A DNA stretch of 39,064 bases from DASRDU01 sp035560235 (lineage in GTDB: Bacteria > Acidobacteriota > Blastocatellia > RBC074), in contig DATMAG010000024.1 in assembly GCA_035560235.1 (NCBI GenBank), positions 1 through 39,064 of the forward strand, read 5' to 3'. The notes under the pieces were generated by a model, which had not been told where the DNA came from, did no database searches, and saw only the letters and a program-made list of their open reading frames with translations. Of this stretch, positions 1-7,853 are shown piece by piece. The first letter of the stretch is position 1. Each line of letters starts with the position of its first letter. The position numbers and the translations under genes were made by a program.

Positions 1-2352
1 GAACGCGAAATGCAGGCCGGGCGCGACACTTCAGAATGGGCGCACGACCGCCGCGATGTTCGCGCGCTGCTCAAACACCGGCGCGCCCTGATTGCTGAAA
101 GCTTCCCGGCGGCTGATTTTGAAGGCCATCGCTATCTCGCCCGCTTCACTTTCGACCGCGCAGAGATTGATTACCTCGAACTCGATTACGTGGCCGCAAA
201 AGGAAGCGTACAGATCACGCGAGCCTCGCTTTACGACGCTGAAACCAGGGCTTCGGCGCCCATCAGCAGCCTGCGTCTTGCGCCGGAAAGATGGCGCAGG
301 GTGGAAACCTTCGGCCCCGTTGATCTCTACGAAAACCTGAAGGCCCTCCCGCGCGCCTGGTTTGTGCGCCGCGTCGAGGCCCTGCCGAGTGCTGAAGTGC
401 TGACCGCAATTAAGGAAGGAAAGTTCAGGGACGGCAGGCCGTTTGATCCGGCACAGACCGCGCTGCTTGAAACAGAGGATTTCGGCGGCAAACCCGTCAG
501 ACTTCCTGAAACCGGTGATCCGACAGGCGCTGAGGTCAGAGTCACAGGCTATAATCCGCAGCGCCTCACGCTGAGGACACGCCACGCGCAACCCGGCTTT
601 CTGGTGCTGAGCGAAATCTGGTATCGCGGCTGGGAAGCGTGGATTGACGGGCAGCGCGCGCCGGTTGAACGTGTCAATTACACGCTGCGCGGGCTGGCAG
701 TCCCGCCCGGAGAGCATCAGGTTGAATTCGTGTTTCGCGCTCACAGCTTTCGCAACGGCGCAGCCTGGTCAGCCGCAGGCGCGCTGCTGCTGCTGCTCGG
801 CGCAGTGCTGAGTTTTCCGGGCGTTTCGCAGAGTCTGACTACGGGCTGGCCACGCTTCGTCAGCAGACTTACAAAGCTGAACCGCTTCCGGGCGATTTTT
901 GCGGTCGCGCTGCTGCTTTACGGGGCCTTCCTCTTTCGGCACGCGGCGTATGCGTTCGGGGGTTCTGACGCCACCGGCTACGCCAACATCGCGCGGGCGA
1001 TTCTGGCCGGACGCCTGGTGGAGCCGCTGGAACTGATGAACCGGCTCAATCTGCCTGACAGCTTCGTTTACAGCCTCATTCCGCTCGGCTACGTCAGAGG
1101 GCCGCAACCGGGCACCATCGCCCCGTTCTATCCGCCTGGACTGTCGCTTCAGATGGTCGTCGCGGCGGTGCTGCTGGGCTGGAAGAACGGGCCTTTTCTG
1201 ATCAGCCCGCTCTCGGCGCTGCTGAGCCTCGTGCTGATTTATCTGGTCGGCAGGGAGTACGGGCTGTCGCAGCTCTGGTCAGCCGCGGGCGCCGTGATGC
1301 TGGCGGTCTGCCCTTTCTTCATCTTCTTTGCACTGCAACCGCTCAGCGATGTCCCGGCGCTCTGCTGGTCGCTGCTCGTCATTCTTGCCGCGCTGCGCTC
1401 ACAGAAGAATGAACGATGGAGCCTGCTGGCCGGGGCGGCATTCGGAATGGCCTTTCTCGTTCGCCCGACCAGCCTCCTGCTGCTCCTGCCGCTCTGTTTC
1501 TGCCTGCGCCTGAGTTTCAGGTCGCTGCGCTTATTTCTCCTCGGCGGCGCGCCGCTGGCAGTGTTTTTCCTTGCATTCAATTACCTGTCCTATGCCAACC
1601 CGCTGCAAACGGGCTACGGCACGCTCGACAGCTCAGAGATGGTCAGGCTGAGTTACTTTGCGCCGCGCTTCAGACATTATGTTTACTGGCTGGCGCTGAC
1701 GATGAGTCCGCTGCCGCTTATCGGGTGGACGCTGACAACGATCAATCGCGCGCTCCGCTGGCGCGACCGGGCGCTGCTGATTACCTGGTTCGGAATCTTT
1801 CTGATCTTTTACTGCTGCTATAAAGTTTACGATGAATGGTGGTACACGCGCTTTCTGCTGCCGGGAGTTCCGGCCCTGATCCTGGGCACGCTGCTCAGTG
1901 TCAGGCACCTTACTGAAATGATTCCGGCAGGGAGAACAGGACAGATGCTCCTGCGCGGCGTGGCGCCGATGATTCTGCTGGCGGCGGCGCTGGGATTCGG
2001 GCTGCCCTTCAATCGGAAACAGGCCGTGACGGAGATCGGGGCCGGGGAGTATGTTCATTCGCGCTCCTGCCGCTGGGCCGAGCGCCTGTTGCCGGATGAC
2101 GCGGTGCTGGTGGCGATGCAGATGAGCGGGGCGCTCAGGTTTTACAATAACCGGCCCTGCGTGCGGTGGGATCTGATCGAACCCGCGCAGTGGGAAACGC
2201 TGAAGAGCCGCGCCGCCGAAAAGGGGCTGCGCTGGTATGCCCTGCTGATGAGTCACGAGGTGGAGGACGCTCAGAAACGCCTGCCCGGTCGGTGGCGCAA
2301 AATCGGCGATTATCGCCAGGTCAGCCTCTGGCGGCTTGATTCTGATTCGTAA
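1..2352 (+). CDS. YfhO-like / GT-C membrane glycosyltransferase fusion (5' partial)
   Basis: The frame is open to the first base, so the N-terminus lies outside the window; residues here count from the Met at position 10. Residues 1-250 resemble the C-terminal soluble part of YfhO-family membrane proteins, with the typical YRGWEAWIDG motif followed by a PPGEHQVEF strand. A membrane helix (about 251-271) leads into a second unit of about 10 hydrophobic segments (294-640). It looks like a GT-C / PMT-type (GT39-like) glycosyltransferase, with GGSDATGY (D320) in the first outer loop where such enzymes place a catalytic Asp. The last roughly 120 residues look like a soluble domain. GT-C enzymes move sugars from polyprenyl-phosphate donors on the outer face of the inner membrane; donor and acceptor are unknown here. 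The union of two normally separate families is unusual. A lipoprotein gene follows 57 bp downstream. Confidence 0.8.
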   Translation, partial: EREMQAGRDTSEWAHDRRDVRALLKHRRALIAESFPAADFEGHRYLARFTFDRAEIDYLELDYVAAKGSVQITRASLYDAETRASAPISSLRLAPERWRRVETFGPVDLYENLKALPRAWFVRRVEALPSAEVLTAIKEGKFRDGRPFDPAQTALLETEDFGGKPVRLPETGDPTGAEVRVTGYNPQRLTLRTRHAQPGFLVLSEIWYRGWEAWIDGQRAPVERVNYTLRGLAVPPGEHQVEFVFRAHSFRNGAAWSAAGALLLLLGAVLSFPGVSQSLTTGWPRFVSRLTKLNRFRAIFAVALLLYGAFLFRHAAYAFGGSDATGYANIARAILAGRLVEPLELMNRLNLPDSFVYSLIPLGYVRGPQPGTIAPFYPPGLSLQMVVAAVLLGWKNGPFLISPLSALLSLVLIYLVGREYGLSQLWSAAGAVMLAVCPFFIFFALQPLSDVPALCWSLLVILAALRSQKNERWSLLAGAAFGMAFLVRPTSLLLLLPLCFCLRLSFRSLRLFLLGGAPLAVFFLAFNYLSYANPLQTGYGTLDSSEMVRLSYFAPRFRHYVYWLALTMSPLPLIGWTLTTINRALRWRDRALLITWFGIFLIFYCCYKVYDEWWYTRFLLPGVPALILGTLLSVRHLTEMIPAGRTGQMLLRGVAPMILLAAALGFGLPFNRKQAVTEIGAGEYVHSRSCRWAERLLPDDAVLVAMQMSGALRFYNNRPCVRWDLIEPAQWETLKSRAAEKGLRWYALLMSHEVEDAQKRLPGRWRKIGDYRQVSLWRLDSDS

Positions 2353-2365
2353 CGTTGTACCTGAA

Positions 2366-2392
2366 ATTCGACAGGCTGACAGCTTGTCGAAC
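2366..2392. repeat. Dispersed palindromic repeat, copy 1
   Basis: A near-perfect 25-bp palindrome at 2367-2391 starts TTCGACAGGCTG and ends CAGCTTGTCGAA. It lies between the glycosyltransferase stop and the lipoprotein start. Close relatives occur at 25301-25326 and 25354-25378, and a degenerate one at 3603-3650. In RNA it would form a short hairpin. No U-run follows, so it is not a standard terminator. Spread between genes like a REP-type element. Confidence 0.7.
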
Positions 2393-2409
2393 ATCTTCGG
2401 AGGGGAGAG

Positions 2410-2913
2410 ATGATGAAAAAATTTCTGACGCTTGTTGTGCTGGTGTTCGCTCTCTGTCTGTCCGGGTGTGCGGCGGATGAAGAGAAGCCGGAACCCGCAA
2501 CCGCCGCCAAACCTGGCGCGGAACCCGAGGTGACTTACGAGCAGGGCTTTTCCGGCCTCGAAGGCAGCGGCAGCAACACCTGGCGCTGGATGTCAGGCGA
2601 GGGCGTCGTCAGGCTGAAGAACAGCGGCAAGGACATGAAGCTCCGCATCGTCGGCGATGCGCCGATAGAACAGTTCCCGCAGCCTCCGACCATCAGGATC
2701 GTCTTCAACGGCGAACAGCTCGATCAGTTCCCCGGAGCCAAAAACATCGCGAAGGAATACACAATTCCGGCAGCGAAGCAGGGCAGCGGCGGCTTTTCAG
2801 AACTGCGGATCATTACTGACAAGACCTTTGTGCCGCACGAAAAGGATCCCCGGTCGAGCGACGAACGCCGACTCGGCTTCTCGCTCCACAATCTCGTCTG
2901 GGAAGCCAGGTGA
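2410..2913 (+). CDS. Small lipoprotein, paralogue of the 6216 gene
   Basis: The 167-residue product starts with a lipoprotein signal (two Lys, hydrophobic core, lipobox LSGC with C20), so it should be lipidated and face the periplasm or outer membrane. The rest is one predicted beta-rich domain with TWRWM, GVVRLKN, MKLRIVGDAPIE and RIVFNGEQLDQF blocks, ending LGFSLHNLVWE. The same blocks in the same order occur in the lipoprotein at 6216, so they are paralogues. Similar domains accompany membrane glycosyltransferases in my recollection; a jelly-roll or sugar-binding role is inference. GGAGG at 2399-2403 serves the ATG at 2410 or the one at 2413 (MKKFL). No enzymatic residues are recognisable. 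Confidence 0.85.
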   Translation: MMKKFLTLVVLVFALCLSGCAADEEKPEPATAAKPGAEPEVTYEQGFSGLEGSGSNTWRWMSGEGVVRLKNSGKDMKLRIVGDAPIEQFPQPPTIRIVFNGEQLDQFPGAKNIAKEYTIPAAKQGSGGFSELRIITDKTFVPHEKDPRSSDERRLGFSLHNLVWEAR

Positions 2914-3000
2914 AGCCGTCCTGATGCCGGGATCACTGCCGGAGCGCCTGCCCTGTCAGCGCGCGGCGATGTTACAATCAGCCCGCTGAAAGCCTGATTG

Positions 3001-3007
3001 AAAGGAG
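3001..3007 (+). promoter_or_regulatory. Ribosome binding site that fixes the Uma2 start
   Basis: AAAGGAG lies 8 nt before the ATG at 3016. The longer frame begins at a TTG at 2998 that overlaps the site, so 3016 is the better start. Confidence 0.7.
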
Positions 3008-3015
3008 TCACCACG

Positions 3016-3600
3016 ATGGCCGCGAACCTGAAGGATCTGCCGCGCCGTTACTACACGCTGGCAGAATACTTCGCGCTTGAACAGGTCGGCGATGCGCGTT
3101 ACGAGTACTGGGATGGCGACATTCTGTGTATGAGTGGCGGCACAGAACGCCACTACCTTATCGCTGAAAATCTGCGCACGCGCCTGGCTGATGTATTGAA
3201 GAGCCGTCAGTGTCGGGCGCTGAGCGGCGGCGTTCCGATTCACACGCCTTCGTTGCCGCCTTACCGTTATCCTGATGTGAGCGTAGTCTGCGGCAAGCCT
3301 GCGTTCGTCAGCCTGAACGGGATTGACGCGCTGACCAATCCGATTCTCGTGATCGAAGTCCTTTCGCCGGGAACCGAACTGCTCGACCGCAATCAGAAGA
3401 AGGACGCTTATCAGGCGCTGCCGTCGGTGCAGGAATACCTGCTCATCGCTCAGGATGAACCGCACGTGACGCAGTTCGTTCGCACAGACGATGGCTGGCG
3501 GCGCAGGGATTTCAGCGATCTGCAGGGCAGTCTCGAACTTCCCTCCATCAACTGCCGCCTGGCGCTCGGTGACATTTACGAAGGCGTTGTCTTCGACTGA
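3016..3600 (+). CDS. Uma2 family (DUF820) putative endonuclease
   Basis: The 194-residue protein has the Uma2 / DUF820 pattern: N-terminal YTLAEYFAL and a YEYWDGDI strand, then YPDVSVV (D87), VIEVLSPGT (E114) and DRNQKKDAY (K128/K129), ending in YLLIAQDEP. These match a PD-(D/E)XK nuclease core. Family members are very common in Cyanobacteria, Chloroflexi and Acidobacteria as scattered single genes, and their cellular role is unclear. It sits alone between the first lipoprotein and the spermidine-synthase-like gene with no obvious link to them. The family call is firm; nuclease activity is inferred from the fold. Confidence 0.9.
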   Translation: MAANLKDLPRRYYTLAEYFALEQVGDARYEYWDGDILCMSGGTERHYLIAENLRTRLADVLKSRQCRALSGGVPIHTPSLPPYRYPDVSVVCGKPAFVSLNGIDALTNPILVIEVLSPGTELLDRNQKKDAYQALPSVQEYLLIAQDEPHVTQFVRTDDGWRRRDFSDLQGSLELPSINCRLALGDIYEGVVFD

Positions 3601-3602
3601 AA

Positions 3603-3650
3603 TTCGACAGGCAATCCGTTCTGACAAGCTGTTTTACCTGACAAGCTCAG
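3603..3650. repeat. Degenerate copy of the TTCGACA palindrome family
   Basis: TTCGACAGGC at 3603-3612 matches the left half of the palindrome at 2367. It is followed by two GACAAGCT motifs (CTGACAAGCTG and CTGACAAGCTC) instead of the complete right half. It lies between the Uma2 stop and the next gene. I read it as a decayed or rearranged copy. Confidence 0.45.
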
Positions 3651-3684
3651 ACTGCTGCGAATAACAGACAGAAAAGTTGTCCTT

Positions 3685-6219
3685 ATGAGTTCATCACGTC
3701 CGTCCCGTCTTGATTTCGGCATCGGCCTGATCAGTTGCGCGGTGCTGCTCATCGAACTGCTGCTGACGCGCATCTTTTCGGTGACGATGTTCTATCACCT
3801 CTCGTTTATGGTCGTCTCGCTGGCGATGCTCGGCCTGGGCTTCAGCGGGCTGATCGTCAATCTGTGGCCCGCGTATTTTCGCCGCGACCGGCTGCCTCTG
3901 CAGTTATCAGCTGGCTCGATGCTCTTTGCCCTGACCAGCGTGCTGGCCATCGGCATTGCCTTTCGCGTCCGCGTCTCGCTGGAACTGACGACCGCCAACT
4001 GGCTGCGCGTCGGATTCATTTACCTGCTCTGCGTCATTCCCTTTCTGGCCGGGGGGCTGGTCGTGGCGCTGATCCTGACGCATCACGCGGCGCAGGCCAA
4101 CCGGCTTTACTTTTTCGATCTGACGGGCGCGGCGGCAGGCTGTCTGATCTTTGTCCCGGCGACCAACTGGCTGGGCGCGCCGACGGCTGTGCTGCTCGGC
4201 GCAGCGATTGCCACTGTCGCCGCCATCGTGCTGGCCGGTAAAAATGCGCCTTTGATGCGCCAGGCCGCCACAGTTCTGTGCCTGGTTCTGCTCGCTGCGG
4301 CTATCGCCAACACGCGCTGGAATTTTTACGACGTGCGCGTGGTCAAGGGTGAACGACAGCCGCCGATGCTGGCGCTGAAATGGAATGCCTTTTCGCGCGT
4401 GGATGTGAAGGGATCGGTCGAAGAGTTGTGGAAGCCCCGGCACCCTGTCTTTGCCGGATTCAGCACCACGCTTGATCCCGAGTTTCGCATTCCCGAGCTG
4501 TGGCTGCGTTACGATGCTGACGCGGCGACACAGATCACGCGTTTTGACGGCAATCCGGCGCGGCTGCGGCATCTGCGTTACGACGTCTCTTCAGCGCCGC
4601 ATCAGATGCGGCAGTATCACAACGTGCTGATCATCGGGCCGGGCGGCGGCAGGGATATTCTCACCGCGCTGCATATGGGCAGCGGGCCGGTGACCGGAGT
4701 TGAAATCAATCCGCTGACGATTCAACTGATGCGGAAGCGTTTCCGCACCTTCACGGGCGGACTTTATACAGGCTATCCGGGCGTGCGCGTGGTCAACGAT
4801 GAAGGGCGCAGTTTCGTGCGGCACTCAAAGGCGCAGTACGATCTGATTCAGGCTTCGCTCGTTGACACCTGGGCAGCCTCGGCGGCGGGCGCGTATGCGC
4901 TGACTGAAAACAGCCTGCACACGGTCGAAGCGTTCGAGGATTTCATGCAACGGCTGACGCCCGACGGAGTGATCGCCTTTACGCGCTGGTTTCCTGACCC
5001 GCCGGAGCAGGCGTTGCGCGCGGTGGCGATTGGCGTCGAAGCGATGCGGCGACAAGGCGTGATGAATCCGGCGCAGCACGTCTTCATCGTGCGCACCAGT
5101 CCTGAAGACACGAAGCAGCCGTCGCTCGCCTCGCTGATCTTCAAGCGTTCGCCGTTCACTCAGGAAGAACTCAGCCGGCTGCGCCAGTGGGCGGAGCAGA
5201 TGAAATTCATCGTCGCGTATTCGCCGGATGATCTGGAACGCGATGTCCCGCCCGGAGATTTTCACAAACTGGTCAGCCCGCTCGGCGAGTCGCTGATTGA
5301 AAATCATCCGTCCGACATTTCGCCCGTGTACGACGACCGCCCGTTCTTCTTCAATCAGGTGCCGCTCTTTTCGTGGATGGCGCACCGGCTGGGGATTGCC
5401 ACCTCGCGCGTGGGCGAAGGCCAGTTGAAGCTGGGCGCGCAGACGCTGCTGATTTCGCTGATCGTGACGGCGGCCTGCACGCTGCTGCTGCTGCTGCTGC
5501 CGCTCGTGGCCGCGAAGTGGGGCAGGAGCGAGGATCAGGCTCCGTCACTCGGCGGCGTCAGTCGTCGCCGCGCCGTGCTGTGGGCCATCTATTTCGCCGG
5601 TCTGGGCCTCGGTTTCATTCTGGTCGAGATCGTGCTGATTCAGCGGTTCAATCTGTTTCTTGGCTACCCGGTCTATTCGCTCTCGGTCGTTCTGTTCACG
5701 ATTCTGCTGGCGAGCGGCGCAGGCAGTTATCTGGCGGGCAGGTGGTCACGAATGCAGAAGCTGCCGGTCATTCTGGCCGCGCTGTGCGGCGCGCTGGTGC
5801 TGTACGCGCTGGCGCTGCCTTCACTGCTCGATGCGGTGCTCGGCGCGTCAGCTTCGTGGCGCATTGTGACGGCAGCAATTGTAACTGCGCCGCTCGGCCT
5901 GCTGATGGGCATGCCGTTTCCGACCGGACTGCGGCGCGCCGGGGCTGAAGCGAGCGGGCTGGTGTCGTGGGCCTGGGCAGTCAACGGCGCGGCCTCGGTC
6001 TTCGGTTCGACGCTGGCCGTACTGATTTCGATGACGTGGGGATTCACGGCCACATTTCTGACCGGCGCGGCCTGTTACGCCGTCGCGCTCGGCGTCGCGG
6101 CAATAACCTCACAGCCCGCCGGAATCACCGAATCCGGGATAATCACAGCCGCGCAGCCTGCAGCCGCTGAACCGGCTGAATGGCTGTCTGAAGCTGCGCT
6201 GAGCAAAACCTCGCAATGA
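3685..6219 (+). CDS. Membrane protein with spermidine-synthase-like Rossmann domain
   Basis: 844 residues. About six hydrophobic helices at the N-terminus (about 10-205) precede a cytoplasmic-type SAM-methyltransferase / aminopropyltransferase fold. That fold has LIIGPGGGRD (G318-D324), VEINP (E340) and YDLIQASLVDTW (D386, D394). About six more helices follow (590-820). This is the membrane-embedded spermidine-synthase-like family. The usual catalytic D-S/C-T-D-P stretch of true spermidine synthases is replaced by ASLVDTW, so classical aminopropyl transfer to putrescine looks doubtful; another substrate is possible. The stop overlaps the next lipoprotein start in ATGA, implying translational coupling. 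No clear ribosome site precedes the ATG at 3685. Confidence 0.85.
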   Translation: MSSSRPSRLDFGIGLISCAVLLIELLLTRIFSVTMFYHLSFMVVSLAMLGLGFSGLIVNLWPAYFRRDRLPLQLSAGSMLFALTSVLAIGIAFRVRVSLELTTANWLRVGFIYLLCVIPFLAGGLVVALILTHHAAQANRLYFFDLTGAAAGCLIFVPATNWLGAPTAVLLGAAIATVAAIVLAGKNAPLMRQAATVLCLVLLAAAIANTRWNFYDVRVVKGERQPPMLALKWNAFSRVDVKGSVEELWKPRHPVFAGFSTTLDPEFRIPELWLRYDADAATQITRFDGNPARLRHLRYDVSSAPHQMRQYHNVLIIGPGGGRDILTALHMGSGPVTGVEINPLTIQLMRKRFRTFTGGLYTGYPGVRVVNDEGRSFVRHSKAQYDLIQASLVDTWAASAAGAYALTENSLHTVEAFEDFMQRLTPDGVIAFTRWFPDPPEQALRAVAIGVEAMRRQGVMNPAQHVFIVRTSPEDTKQPSLASLIFKRSPFTQEELSRLRQWAEQMKFIVAYSPDDLERDVPPGDFHKLVSPLGESLIENHPSDISPVYDDRPFFFNQVPLFSWMAHRLGIATSRVGEGQLKLGAQTLLISLIVTAACTLLLLLLPLVAAKWGRSEDQAPSLGGVSRRRAVLWAIYFAGLGLGFILVEIVLIQRFNLFLGYPVYSLSVVLFTILLASGAGSYLAGRWSRMQKLPVILAALCGALVLYALALPSLLDAVLGASASWRIVTAAIVTAPLGLLMGMPFPTGLRRAGAEASGLVSWAWAVNGAASVFGSTLAVLISMTWGFTATFLTGAACYAVALGVAAITSQPAGITESGIITAAQPAAAEPAEWLSEAALSKTSQ

Positions 6220-6752
6220 ATTTTATGAAGCGATTCACGACTTTGATCCGGCTGCTGATGGCTGCCGCTTTATTTCTTACTGCCGGATGCGGGCGCAATG
6301 ATGACCGCGACCTGCTGCCGCCGCCCGGTTATGCCTCTGTCGGGTCATCACTCTCAGGCGACAGCGATGCGCAGTTCACAAGCGGATGGCATCCGATTGA
6401 AACCGGCCCGGACGGACAGAGCTGGCGCTGGATGGGCAGACGCGGCGAGGTTCAGCTGCTCAATCAGAAAAGTGAAATGCGGCTGCGGCTGCGCGGATGG
6501 GCGCCGCTTGAACTGCTCAATGCCGCGCCGGTGATGCGCGTTTCGATCAACGGTCACGAACTCGAGAGCTTCACCGCGCCGCAGGGACATTTCACAAAGA
6601 CCTGGATCGTATCCCGCGCAGTGCAGGGTGAAGGCGAAAAATCAACGCTGGTGATTGAAACGTCGCTGGCCGTGAAACCAAAGGGTGACACGCGCGAACT
6701 CGGTTATTCACTGATCGAGCTTTCGTGGGAGCCGCGCCCGATCAGACAGTAA
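6216..6752 (+). CDS. Small lipoprotein coupled to the spermidine-synthase-like gene
   Basis: 178 residues with a lipoprotein signal (lipobox TAGC, C25). The body repeats the pattern of the 2410 lipoprotein: SWRWMGRRGEVQL, MRLRLRGWAPLE, MRVSINGHELESF, then PKGDTRELGYSLIELSWE. The two are clear paralogues. The start overlaps the upstream stop by 4 nt (ATGA); an internal ATG at 6225 (MKRF) is also possible. The coupling suggests it is made with the 844-residue membrane protein and may work with it outside the inner membrane. A sugar- or lipid-binding role is inference. It ends 16 bp from the convergent phzF-like gene. Confidence 0.85.
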   Translation: MNFMKRFTTLIRLLMAAALFLTAGCGRNDDRDLLPPPGYASVGSSLSGDSDAQFTSGWHPIETGPDGQSWRWMGRRGEVQLLNQKSEMRLRLRGWAPLELLNAAPVMRVSINGHELESFTAPQGHFTKTWIVSRAVQGEGEKSTLVIETSLAVKPKGDTRELGYSLIELSWEPRPIRQ

Positions 6753-6768
6753 GGCCGATTCATTATTG

Positions 6769-7698
6769 TCAGAAAGTTAACTCGCCCTTCAGCACTTCGA
6801 CCGCTGCGCCGCCAATGCGCACGACCCTGACTGCGCCTGCTGCGCCTTCGACTTCGGCTTCGATGCGGCTCGGGCGGCCCATATCAATGCCCTGCTCGAT
6901 GATGAAGTTCGCAACTCCATTGACTGGTCTGGCCACGCCGTAATGCACGAGCGCGGCGGCCAGCGTTCCGGCGGCGCTGCCTGTAGCGGGGTCTTCACCA
7001 ATGCCGGTTGATTCATCCGCAAACATACGGGTGCTGACGAGCGATTCAGCCCGGTGCGTTTCGCGGGTGACGGCGTAAAGCCCGGTGCCTCCGGTGCGAC
7101 CAAGCAGCGCCGATAATTCAGCGCCGTTCGTCTTCATTCGGCTGAGCGCCGACCGGCTGCGCAGCGGCACGATCAGAAACTTCACGCCGGTTGAGGAGAC
7201 GACAATCGGCAGTTGAGCGTCACCGATGTCATCAGGCGACAGATTCAGGGCGCGCGCGCACGCGGCGGCTTCATCGAGTGGCTCGCCGACCTGCGGCGCT
7301 CCCTGCGTCATCACGACTCTCGTCGGCACGCCGTCAGCGAAATCAATCGCCACCGGCAGCACGCCGAGTTTCAGTTCGTGCTGAATCATCACGCGGCCTG
7401 TGCCTGAAGCAGGCGCGGCCACAATGCCCTGGCGCGCGAGCATATTCCAAGTGCCGACGACGGGATGACCCGCGAGCGGCAGTTCCTGACCCGGCGTGAA
7501 GATGCGCAACCGGCGCAGCGCTTTTGTCGCATCAGTCGGCGGCAGCACAAAGACTGTTTCCGACAGATTCATCTCACGCGCAATGCGCTGCATCGTCACA
7601 TCGTCAATGCCTGCAGCCTCAGGAAAGACCGCGAGCGGATTGCCTTCAAAGATTCTGTCGGTGAAAACGTCGCACTGAACAAATGAATATGTGGGCAT
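6769..7698 (-). CDS. PhzF family isomerase/epimerase-like protein
   Basis: 309 residues, the usual length for the family. The N-terminus SFVQCDVFTDRIFEGNPLAV, the LSETVFV motif with the conserved catalytic Glu (E47), LAGHPVVGTW and DPATGSAAG identify a PhzF / diaminopimelate-epimerase-like fold of two similar barrels. PhzF itself isomerises a phenazine precursor, but most relatives occur without phenazine genes, as here, and act on unknown small molecules. The frame extends upstream to 7740; the ATG at 7698 (MPTYSF) is preferred because the conserved sequence begins there. No strong ribosome site is visible. It is the last of four same-strand genes after surE, pcm and the LolA-like gene. Confidence 0.9.
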   Translation of the reverse strand: MPTYSFVQCDVFTDRIFEGNPLAVFPEAAGIDDVTMQRIAREMNLSETVFVLPPTDATKALRRLRIFTPGQELPLAGHPVVGTWNMLARQGIVAAPASGTGRVMIQHELKLGVLPVAIDFADGVPTRVVMTQGAPQVGEPLDEAAACARALNLSPDDIGDAQLPIVVSSTGVKFLIVPLRSRSALSRMKTNGAELSALLGRTGGTGLYAVTRETHRAESLVSTRMFADESTGIGEDPATGSAAGTLAAALVHYGVARPVNGVANFIIEQGIDMGRPSRIEAEVEGAAGAVRVVRIGGAAVEVLKGELTF

Positions 7699-7727
7699 GG
7701 CAGTCAATGGTGAAGAGTAAGTCCTTG

Positions 7728-7809
7728 CGCGAAGGATCACGAAGAGAACGAAACTGTCTGAACCTGCTCGTTCAGTTTCGTTCTTCGCGCTGCTTCGTGT
7801 TCCTTCGCG
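7728..7809. repeat. Long imperfect inverted repeat between genes
   Basis: Arms 7728-7756 and 7773-7809 pair almost completely around a 16-nt loop. One arm reads CGCGAAGGATCACGAAG then AGAACGAAACTG; the other is its reverse complement plus about 8 extra bases and one mismatch. It fills most of the gap between the LolA-like stop and the phzF-like start on the minus strand. It may act as an mRNA hairpin or be a relic of a small mobile palindromic element. Confidence 0.65.
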
Positions 7810-7853
7810 GAATGTTTCCTGGTCCGAATGCGCCGACAGAATCGGCAGCTGAT

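Noticed and set aside
31..744. 237-codon minus-strand frame opposite the first gene
   Set aside because: The plus strand matches a YfhO-like protein; the minus frame shows no recognisable domain.
1633..2394. 253-codon minus-strand frame opposite the glycosyltransferase
   Set aside because: Shadow of membrane-helix coding, rich in Arg/Gln/His, typical of antisense GC-rich frames.
5476..5503. CTG trinucleotide run
   Set aside because: It encodes a Leu run in a membrane helix, so it is explained by coding rather than being a separate repeat element.
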